From the NCBI RefSeq assembly GCF_003172895.1, contig NZ_QGKL01000043.1, positions 1 through 64,000 of the forward strand: 64,000 bases of DNA, written 5' to 3'. Position 1 is the stretch's first letter. Each line of letters begins with the position of its first letter. The notes beneath the pieces were generated by a model that had not been told where the DNA came from, ran no database searches, and worked only from the letters and a program-made list of their open reading frames with translations. Made by a program: the position numbers and the translations under genes. This document shows positions 1 to 6,197 of this stretch, piece after piece. This DNA is from Leucothrix arctica (GTDB lineage: Bacteria; Pseudomonadota; Gammaproteobacteria; Thiotrichales; Thiotrichaceae).

Positions 1-1
1 A

Positions 2-388
2 GCATTTGCTGAGTACTTGCACCGAGAAGTGCGAACTAACCATTGGGGCTACATGGCTGATGAGAACTTAACTCAGGAAGCATTGGTTAAAGAACAGTAT
101 CGTGGCATTCGTCCTGCACCGGGCTACCCTGCTAACCCTGACCATACTCAGAAAGAGATCATTTGGGATCTGTTGAAGCCGCTTGAGAATGCGAGCATTG
201 AGTGGACGGAAAGCTGGGCGATATTGTCAGCAGCGTCGGTGAGTGGTTGGTACTTCTCGCACCCTGAGTCACAGTACTTTGGTGTGTCTAAGTTGGATCA
301 AGTACATGACTATGCTGAGCGTAAGGGTATTGACCTAGATGCGGCGGAGACGTTGTTGTCGCCTAACTTGGGTTATGTACCTGCTTAA
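2..388 (+). CDS. metH: Methionine synthase (cobalamin-dependent), C-terminal end, partial
   Basis: The window opens inside this gene; the reading frame is open from base 2. The visible 128 residues are the end of the AdoMet-binding reactivation domain of B12-dependent methionine synthase, which makes methionine from homocysteine and methyltetrahydrofolate in the cytoplasm. The motif YRGIRPAPGYPA, which contacts AdoMet in this family, is present, followed by the typical SGWYFSHPES and the DYAERKG...LSPNLGY ending. The protein ends normally at a TAA stop. The upstream four-fifths (homocysteine, folate and B12 modules) lies outside the window. A diverged second copy of this 3' end occurs near base 1600. 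Confidence 0.95.
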   Translation, partial: AFAEYLHREVRTNHWGYMADENLTQEALVKEQYRGIRPAPGYPANPDHTQKEIIWDLLKPLENASIEWTESWAILSAASVSGWYFSHPESQYFGVSKLDQVHDYAERKGIDLDAAETLLSPNLGYVPA

Positions 389-442
389 TTTTCTGACTAA
401 TCCGCGTGGTAACTTATATGCTCCCACGCGGTTTCGCATTAT

Positions 443-960
443 CTAGGACATGAAAAGCTTTTCAGTACCCTCCTGAATAGTCAAATGTAATATTAGGGTC
501 AGCTCAGCTAGCTGATCAAGAATGATTTTTCCTTTTTCTAGCAAAAACTTGTTTCGCTCTAAATCATCTTCCCCCCTAGACCCATGCTTCCCTCCATGAA
601 ATAAGTTGTTTCTAATTCTTTGAATTGAAACTATCACTTTATGTAACTCAGTATAGTTATCTTTATGCGCTTCAGTAATGAAATCTAAGTCACCGCTTTT
701 GTCAATCACTTGTAATAGTAGTGGCTGCTCAGAAGCTCTCTCGCTTCACTTGAAAGCACATAACTCTTTTCATATGTTCTCCAAAACTTTCCCCAATCAG
801 CAGCTACCTTATGAATTTCATTTTCTTCAGAATGAACTTTTCTATTTTTTTTAGCATGCTCATTTGCCTTGAGTGAAAATTCGAATCTTGAGAAACAATA
901 GAAAAACTCAAAGACTAATCTCTTTAGGTCTGGGTCGCTTTCAATTTCCTGAAGAAGCAT
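443..960 (-). pseudogene. HEPN-like hypothetical protein, split into two overlapping frames
   Basis: Two reading frames on the minus strand read as one protein. The first (960 to 706, start chosen because AAGGAG lies 10 bases upstream) holds an aromatic helix of the type FEFFYCFSRFEFSLK. The second (709 to 443) holds RIRNNLFHGGKH, an R-x4-6-H motif typical of HEPN ribonuclease-like domains. From memory, a family of about 180 residues has both halves in one chain. The frames meet at GTGA, so the second lies in the -1 frame and could restart on GTG by coupling. A frameshift pseudogene or sequencing error is the simplest reading; two coupled subunits is the alternative. No classical slippery heptamer is visible. 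The function is unknown. Confidence 0.6.
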
Positions 961-1022
961 CTTAGTGTAACTCCTTAGATTCAATATGATGGTAATAATA
1001 CATTTTTGTTTGCGGTCAACAA

Positions 1023-1511
1023 CTATCGAAAAATTTGTTCTCGGATACCGCCCGACATAGGGCTTTCGTCAACTTGCCCTTTGTAGGTAAATATTTCCAT
1101 CACGTTATTATCGTAAACCACCCAAACTTCTTGAGCGCCTTTAGCTAAATACAGATCTACTTTTCCTGAAATCTCAAGCTTCGAATTTGAAGGTGAAACG
1201 ATTTCAATACATAGCTCAGGCGCTTGAATGTATGGTGTTGTGTAGCCAAACTCTTCAATGAATGCAGCAGAAGCCCATGCAACATCAGCGACTTTTACAC
1301 CATCGGATGTTTGTACTGAGCATACGGTAATTACTCTACCTTCGGGGTGTTTGTTCCATAGTGCGCCAGCTAATGCTCCTTGAAGCATTCCATGGTTATT
1401 TGATGCAGGACTCATTAGCAACTTACCAAACTTATTTAGTTCTATTTTAAAAGGTAAGTCACGTAATAACGGATTATCAACGACTTCTGACCACTCCATA
1501 ATATGCTTCAT
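1023..1511 (-). CDS. Uma2 family endonuclease (DUF820)
   Basis: A 162-residue protein of the Uma2/DUF820 family, a PD-(D/E)xK nuclease-like fold common in cyanobacteria and scattered in proteobacteria. The expected acidic and lysine positions are visible: an Asp in VKVADVAW near residue 75, Glu in LCIEIVSPSN near residue 105, and a Lys in GKVDLYL near residue 117, followed by the conserved GAQEVWVVY strand. The substrate and biological role of most members are unproven. It stands alone between the split HEPN-like gene and a metH fragment, inside what looks like an imported segment. No clear ribosome binding site precedes ATG 1511 or the alternative ATG four codons later, so the start is uncertain. 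Confidence 0.8.
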   Translation of the reverse strand: MKHIMEWSEVVDNPLLRDLPFKIELNKFGKLLMSPASNNHGMLQGALAGALWNKHPEGRVITVCSVQTSDGVKVADVAWASAAFIEEFGYTTPYIQAPELCIEIVSPSNSKLEISGKVDLYLAKGAQEVWVVYDNNVMEIFTYKGQVDESPMSGGIREQIFR

Positions 1512-1580
1512 TCATAATGATTTACTTAACTATAACAGACACTTCAGAACATGATTAGTGATGGATATTAATTTAAGGCC

Positions 1581-1684
1581 GCTGGTGTGTTTAAGTGGGA
1601 TAAAGACCAAGTTGCGGATTATGCTGAGCGTAGGGGATTACTCTGGATGAGGCTGAGACGTTGTTGTCGCTTAACTTGGATTAA
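1581..1684 (+). pseudogene. Displaced 3'-end fragment of a foreign metH
   Basis: About 100 bases resemble the end of metH at 270-388. Shared words include TATGCTGAGCGTA and GAGACGTTGTTGTCGC, then TAACTTGG and a stop. The fragment would encode KWDKDQVADYAERRG followed by an LDEAETLLSLNL-like ending, with a small indel that breaks the frame. KDQV is a common form in other MetH proteins but differs from the local sequence, so this is better explained as the tail of another strain's or species' metH than as a recent local duplication. It closes the segment holding the HEPN-like and Uma2 genes. Confidence 0.75.
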
Positions 1685-2187
1685 CAACTAAAATATTAAC
1701 AATAAATACCTAATAATCAATATAATCGCTATTATGTTATCAGTTAATATTTATAACCCTAAAAGAAGCTAAGCAGTAAATAGCGCACAACGCAAAACAT
1801 GAGCCGTATTACGCTATTGGAACACTCAAGTGTCAGTCTTGGCTCCATTCAGCATTTGAGCAGCAAGGTAATATTTCACTCGAAAAACCACTCAAAATTT
1901 CTGACGTCTTATCCCCACTCCTTAAGTTTCGTCACTTAATGGCGCTTCCCGAACCAAAATCCATTCTAGAAAAGCAAGCGCAGTCATCACGACTGTAGCT
2001 GATAAAGACTTTAAGCATAGCTGGCTAGATTTAGATAAGTAATGGACTAATACGGCAATTAGCTACTCACTAGAATAAAATGACGCTAGGATAAGTTGCA
2101 CTTACTATTTCTATAGCTTTGGCCTATATATTGCTAAGTTATTTGTAAGCTTGTAAATACTCCCGCCCCCAATTGAATGAGTTTGTA
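1685..2187. other. Gene-free, degenerate stretch
   Basis: About 500 bases of A+T-rich sequence without a convincing gene. A plus-strand stretch near 1875-1995 stays open for about 40 codons (SLEKPLKISDVLSPLL...) without start or recognisable homology and may be a gene remnant. No RNA gene, strong hairpin or insertion sequence end was recognised. Confidence 0.4.
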
Positions 2188-2661
2188 ATGCCAACAAAAC
2201 CATATGCTGACTTAGCCCAGCTTATGAGTGAGTTAATGACTCCTCTGGTTATGAAAAACACCGGTACTTTTTTTATTGCCACCGAAGATAACGCCTCGTG
2301 TCGCTTCGCGCTTCAACAGGGGAAATTTACCCATTGTTGCTATAAACGGCTTCACGGATTTGATGAAATTCAGGTCATTAAAAAAGGGTTTCGAGGTCAT
2401 TTCGAATTTTTTTAAAACAAAAAATCCCTCTTTAAAGACGCTGACCAAGTTGATCATCAGACCGTTGTCGAGCAGCTAGGGATTAGTATTCCTGCTGTAG
2501 AGTCAGAAGCACCTGTTCCTGCTGAAGCAATCACATCGCGACCAAAACAGTCAAAAATAATTTATCGAGGTCAGGAGGTATTTATAGATGCGCCTCAACA
2601 ACACGATAGCAGTGCTAAAAAGCGAACGTTGGTCTATAGAGGGCAAGTGATCGAGAACTGA
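2188..2661 (+). pseudogene. DUF4388-like protein with C-terminal YRG repeats, interrupted by an in-frame TAA
   Basis: The frame starting at ATG 2188 (or TTG 2173) encodes a domain of the type GTFFIATEDNASCRFALQQGKF...GFRGHFEFF, resembling DUF4388-type two-component-associated domains. It stops at TAA 2413-2415. The same frame then stays open for 81 more codons to TGA 2659-2661, with sensible composition and two YRGQ motifs (IIYRGQEVFID and LVYRGQVIEN) that recall DUF4278 repeats. The stop sits in a T7-A4 run, but one slip would leave the frame, so a nonsense mutation is likelier than programmed shifting. A neighbour-specific role cannot be inferred; the ECF operon starts downstream. Confidence 0.55.
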
Positions 2662-2776
2662 AGTGTGATTAATCGTTAATCAGTCATTGCACAATGTAAA
2701 AACTTCGTGCTCTTATAAAATGCAAGTAGTAATCCACAATTACTGATTCATTTCTCTCTGTCTGAGAGTTTATTTT

Positions 2777-2806
2777 GAACCGCTCCCATCCACGCCCTGT
2801 ATAACT
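2777..2806 (+). promoter_or_regulatory. Candidate ECF-type promoter for the sigma-lepB operon
   Basis: GAACC (2777-2781) and TATAACT (2800-2806) are separated by 18 bases and lie 24 bases before the sigma factor start. A GAAC-type -35 is usual for ECF sigma factors, which often transcribe their own operon. The -10 does not match the classic RpoE element exactly, so autoregulation is an inference. Confidence 0.4.
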
Positions 2807-2830
2807 AAATAACAACAAACAGGACTCGCC

Positions 2831-3382
2831 GTGAACACTCAGCAAATACAAGGTTTTCAACAAGGAGATAAAGATGCTTTTGCCGCACTGGTAAGTCGCT
2901 TTCAAACTCCTTTGTTTGCCTACCTTGGCAGGATGGGTTTACCCGCAGCAATGACCGAAGAAGTTGCCCAAGAAACATTCATTCGAGCATGGCAGTCCAG
3001 AGAGCAGTTTGACCCAACACGCTCCAGCATTAGCACTTGGTTATTCACCATAGCTCGCCGACTGGCAATCAATGAGCTAAGCCGTGCTTCCTATAGGTAC
3101 GAACAAACCAGCGACAACAATGAATCAACTTATACAGACGATACTTCTATATCGAGCGAGCAGACCCTACAACTCGCAGAACAACAAAAGTTATTACAAC
3201 AGGCGATACAAACACTAGACGCTAATGACAGAAGCTTACTGGCCTTAGCTTACCTAAAAGACCTAGAGCTAAGCATTATTGCCGAGATTGAAGGTATCCC
3301 CGTAGGCACGGTGAAATCACGCCTTCACCGTATTCGACAACAACTTAAACGCACCTTAAATGGAGATGACTTCCATGACTAA
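2831..3382 (+). CDS. RNA polymerase ECF sigma factor
   Basis: A 183-residue sigma-70 family factor of the extracytoplasmic function class. Region 2 covers about residues 10-80 with DAFAALVSRF and the core-binding EEVAQETFIRAWQ. Region 4 covers about residues 125-180 with the helix-turn-helix LSIIAEIEGIPVGTVKSRLHRIRQQL. Regions 1.1 and 3 are absent, as expected for ECF factors. Translation starts at GTG 2831, ten bases after the start of an AGGA. The next gene overlaps its stop, and a signal peptidase follows, so this factor probably responds to an envelope signal and controls its own operon. The exact ECF group could not be assigned. Confidence 0.9.
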   Translation: MNTQQIQGFQQGDKDAFAALVSRFQTPLFAYLGRMGLPAAMTEEVAQETFIRAWQSREQFDPTRSSISTWLFTIARRLAINELSRASYRYEQTSDNNESTYTDDTSISSEQTLQLAEQQKLLQQAIQTLDANDRSLLALAYLKDLELSIIAEIEGIPVGTVKSRLHRIRQQLKRTLNGDDFHD

Positions 3383-3623
3383 ACATACAAAACCGATCAC
3401 TGACGATGCTTTAAATGAGCTATTAACCAATATCGAAACACCGCCCGTGCCGGAGTACTTTAGTCACAATGTCATGCAAGCTATCGAAGCTTTACCTAGC
3501 GAAGACATAGTCACCAAACCCAGCTGGTGGCAGTGGCTTGCTCTAATCGGCGGTGGAGTCCCTGCCATTATGCAACTAGCCACTTTTGTTTTTAGCGCTT
3601 GGCATATCGCCAGTGTCGGATAA
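3375..3623 (+). CDS. Small inner-membrane protein, possible anti-sigma factor
   Basis: An 82-residue protein whose start ATG lies inside the last codons of the sigma factor (8-base overlap) behind a GGAG, which implies translational coupling. The N-terminal half is soluble (VPEYFSHNVMQAIEALPSED), and a C-terminal hydrophobic helix (about residues 54-78, after WWQWL) should anchor it in the membrane. Its position and N-in topology match small anti-sigma factors that hold an ECF factor at the membrane. No zinc-binding ZAS motif (HxxxCxxC) is visible, so this role rests on gene context alone. Confidence 0.7.
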   Translation: MTKHTKPITDDALNELLTNIETPPVPEYFSHNVMQAIEALPSEDIVTKPSWWQWLALIGGGVPAIMQLATFVFSAWHIASVG

Positions 3624-3636
3624 CCGGAGCAAACAC

Positions 3637-4539
3637 ATGAAAAATACCACCTCAAGAAATCCTCTAATGGCAGCAAGCATGTCATTCATTTTACCGGGCT
3701 TCGGTCAGCTTTATAACGGTCACGTCAACCGTGGCTTACTCATATTCATAGCCTTTATTTTATGCAGTGTCCCACTCGTTTTGTGGGTAGCACTCAGTTT
3801 GCCTACTGCACTGACCTTACCCTTGGTTGCATTCACTGTGGTCGTCAGTATAGGACTATGGCTTTATGGAATTATTGATGCTTATCGTTCAGCAAAGAAG
3901 CTCAGGAATTACACCCTACAGAGCTGGCAAATACCTGCCATGTACCTGACTATATTTTTAGTAGCTGCCTTTCTAATCCTTCCTGCGGCCACGAACTATA
4001 TGAGAGACAAGCAAGTTGAGTCCTTCCATATACCTTCTCGCAGTATGGAGCCGTCAGTGCTACAGGGTGACATTCTATTTACAGATAAGAGTTATAACTG
4101 TATTCGCTGCCGAGGCTCAGTTAAACGAGGAGATATTGGTGTGTTTGTTTATCCCAATAACCGCACGCTTTACTACCTCAAACGAGTCATTGGCTTACCC
4201 GGCGAGACTATTCATATAGAAAACCGACAAGTATTTATCAATGGCGAAAGTTTAAGCAAAGCTGTGGATAAAGTTGGTGATAAGTATATTTCTGTGGAAA
4301 AGTCTGAAGAGCTAGAGTACCAAGTGCAATGGTCAGTGGATGATGTAACAACGATGGAGCCATTGATTGTCCCGCAAGGTGAGGTATTTGTACTGGGTGA
4401 TAATCGCAGCGCATCAAATGATTCTCGGAAGTTTGGCACCGTACCTGTTCGTGACGTGGTTGGACAAGCATCACAAGTTTGGTTTTCCAAAGGCGCTGAA
4501 GGCCTTCGCTGGGATAGGTTTGGCTTGGTCCTTAAGTAA
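3637..4539 (+). CDS. lepB: Signal peptidase I with an N-terminal membrane domain
   Basis: A 300-residue S26 signal peptidase, which cuts signal peptides from exported proteins at the periplasmic face. The catalytic Ser is S136 in SRSMEPS and the general base is K182 in YYLKRVIGLPGE; the GDNRSASNDSR box follows at 254-264. The first 120 residues hold several hydrophobic segments, including LPGFGQLYNGHVNRGLL, a motif of DUF5683/TM2-like membrane proteins that is not part of ordinary LepB. The start at ATG 3637 is preferred because CCGGAGC precedes it; an in-frame ATG at 3586 would overlap the gene before. It closes the ECF operon. Being stress-linked, it is probably an accessory peptidase rather than the housekeeping one. 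Confidence 0.88.
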   Translation: MKNTTSRNPLMAASMSFILPGFGQLYNGHVNRGLLIFIAFILCSVPLVLWVALSLPTALTLPLVAFTVVVSIGLWLYGIIDAYRSAKKLRNYTLQSWQIPAMYLTIFLVAAFLILPAATNYMRDKQVESFHIPSRSMEPSVLQGDILFTDKSYNCIRCRGSVKRGDIGVFVYPNNRTLYYLKRVIGLPGETIHIENRQVFINGESLSKAVDKVGDKYISVEKSEELEYQVQWSVDDVTTMEPLIVPQGEVFVLGDNRSASNDSRKFGTVPVRDVVGQASQVWFSKGAEGLRWDRFGLVLK

Positions 4540-4542
4540 TAA

Positions 4543-4569
4543 AAAAGGCCCGCATAATACGGGCCTTTT
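4543..4569 (+). terminator. Rho-independent terminator after lepB
   Basis: AAGGCCCG and CGGGCCTT pair across a 7-base loop, starting six bases after the lepB stop and followed by a short T-rich tail. A-rich sequence on the other side could let it also serve the minus-strand ligE transcript. Confidence 0.85.
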
Positions 4570-4616
4570 CTTAAAGCTACTGAGAACTCTACGTTTATCA
4601 GCAGTTCCTTACTCTC

Positions 4617-4709
4617 TCATGCACTATTAACTACTCTTACAGAAGTCGTTACAAAGAAACTACCAGACTCAGTTGGAACACCCTGAACTTCAGCTTTAAC
4701 AGCACTAAT
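4617..4709 (-). pseudogene. Orphan 3' tail of an unknown gene
   Basis: Immediately after the ligE stop, in another minus-strand frame, about 29 codons read with natural composition (SAVKAEVQGVP...SFFVTTSVRVVNSA, then TGA). There is no start codon. It resembles the end of an exported or pilin-like protein, but the family was not recognised. It may be a displaced gene end, as seen for metH and ttcA elsewhere in the window, or chance. Confidence 0.25.
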
Positions 4710-5586
4710 TTACGGATATTCCTAAGCTCGTAGCAGGCTCTCTTACCCTTAAAAAGCTAGCAAACTTTGGTTTACCTTTTCGTGTTTTTCCATAGTACTT
4801 ATAGGTTACAAGTGCACCTACTTCAGGTGGATATTGACGCTCGATATCAGTAAACCCACTCCCCACCTTAAAGCGAGTACCATCAGGCATTTCTAATAAT
4901 AGCGCGCCCATCATACCGAGGTATTTACCTTTCCCACCGAGTAACTTAATCACACGCGCTTCAGCATCCTCGTAACGCTTCACTTTAAGCAATGCGTCAC
5001 TACGCCCTATTTGGTACAAAGCGCTTTCATGATGCAGCATTAAGCCCTCTGCCCCAGCTTTCACAACCTCACCTAACTTAGCCATTAACTGCTCATGTGT
5101 ATTGATACGGTACTGCTCCACCGGCTCAATATAAGCACTATCTACCTTATCAAGTAGTCCCTTTAAGTCAGTCAGTCGCTTGTCAAAACCACCCTCAGCA
5201 TTCGGCAGTTCAAACACTTTATAACTCACTTGCTGCCACTCACTATCAACAGGCGTATCTTTGCTCACAGCACTGAGCAAATCTTCAAACTGATTTCTAG
5301 CGATCCATAGCTCTCCATCCAAAGGCCGGTCTGGAAAGTTTTTGGTAAACCATTGAGGCGCATGAAAGATATTGCCTTGCCGCGAGATAAACTGTTCGCC
5401 ATTCCAATAGGCACGAACACCATCATACTTTTCACTAACGAAATAACGGCTGATATCAGACTGTTGTTTATAAGCTTTGGCGAGTAATAACGCAGGCGCA
5501 GGCAACGTTCCTGCATAAACTGTAAGCGGTGAAATAGATAAAAATAAAGATGCTAATAGTACAGTTGAGTTTTGTTTTATATTCAT
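4705..5586 (-). CDS. ligE: ATP-dependent DNA ligase, LigE type (copy 1)
   Basis: A 293-residue minimal ATP-dependent DNA ligase. It begins with a signal peptide (hydrophobic residues 8-24, cleavage near VYAG), placing it in the periplasm, which is the hallmark of LigE in Neisseria, Haemophilus and marine gammaproteobacteria. The nucleotidyl acceptor is K53 in SEKYDGVRAYW. Motif III-V signatures follow (LDGELWIAR, GAEGLMLHH, DALLKVKRYEDAEARV) and the OB-fold ends the chain. LigE proteins are thought to act on imported or extracellular DNA, possibly in competence or biofilm. A second copy lies at 12265-13146 with the same length, and the sequence upstream of both starts is also alike. Confidence 0.92.
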   Translation of the reverse strand: MNIKQNSTVLLASLFLSISPLTVYAGTLPAPALLLAKAYKQQSDISRYFVSEKYDGVRAYWNGEQFISRQGNIFHAPQWFTKNFPDRPLDGELWIARNQFEDLLSAVSKDTPVDSEWQQVSYKVFELPNAEGGFDKRLTDLKGLLDKVDSAYIEPVEQYRINTHEQLMAKLGEVVKAGAEGLMLHHESALYQIGRSDALLKVKRYEDAEARVIKLLGGKGKYLGMMGALLLEMPDGTRFKVGSGFTDIERQYPPEVGALVTYKYYGKTRKGKPKFASFLRVREPATSLGISVN

Positions 5587-5646
5587 CCCTGCACTATGCT
5601 AAAACTAGGATAAATCAGGCATTAACTATCGACCAATGGCGCTTAT

Positions 5647-6120
5647 TTAAAAGATCGCAGTAGTTAACCACCCTAGCGCTTTAAAGATGCACCAAATGGT
5701 TAGTATCATCGTAAAAAACAATGCAAATAAGTACACTATAATAGATAGCCCACTTCGAGAAGTCGTCTCTTCTGGGTCGTTAAGATACTCTTTCATGAGA
5801 TGTACATTTTTGCGATTAGACTTAAAGATAAAATCAAAAATATCGCCAAAGAAAGGAATGATTCCCACGATACCTTCGATAATCATATTAATGACCATAC
5901 GAACAATGATCAAAGCAGGCACTCCTAGCGCTAGTGCCTTTAAAATGATGTAGCCAGAAAGTAAGCCACCCGCAACATCACCAACACCGGGGATAAGGCC
6001 AATCAAGCCATCTAAGCCAATGGTACGATTGGTGAATGGAATTTTTATCGAACTATCTAGCACCCAAGAGAGCTTATCTAAACGTTGATACTGTTGTTGA
6101 CGCTTTTCTAGAGAATCCAT
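5647..6120 (-). CDS. DUF4112 membrane protein
   Basis: A 157-residue protein matching the DUF4112 pattern: LDKLSWVLDSSIKIPFTNRTIGLDGLIGLIPGVGDVAGG, then hydrophobic segments and the conserved GIIPFFGDIFDFIFKSNRKNVHLMKEYL. At least two membrane-spanning stretches are visible (about residues 45-95), plus a C-terminal one (about 125-150). The family has no established function. It lies between ligE and the haem-sensor GGDEF-EAL gene, all on the minus strand with gaps of 60-80 bases, so co-transcription is possible but not evident. Confidence 0.85.
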   Translation of the reverse strand: MDSLEKRQQQYQRLDKLSWVLDSSIKIPFTNRTIGLDGLIGLIPGVGDVAGGLLSGYIILKALALGVPALIIVRMVINMIIEGIVGIIPFFGDIFDFIFKSNRKNVHLMKEYLNDPEETTSRSGLSIIVYLFALFFTMILTIWCIFKALGWLTTAIF

Positions 6121-6197
6121 AAGACTGAGTAGGTAATTTTAAGTGATCAAAAGTTACCACAAACTTGTAAATCAAACGCTCTGAAATACAGATATTT

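Noticed and set aside
709-720. Programmed -1 frameshifting at the HEPN-like gene
   Set aside because: No X-XXY-YYZ slippery heptamer or downstream hairpin was found; a mutation or restart is simpler.
2405-2420. Polymerase or ribosome slippage on T7 to bypass the TAA
   Set aside because: The downstream frame is the same as the upstream one, so a single slip would not restore it.
2276-2479. A 67-codon frame overlapping the DUF4388-like gene
   Set aside because: It is in a different frame, with no conserved motif; the in-frame continuation after the TAA is much more protein-like.
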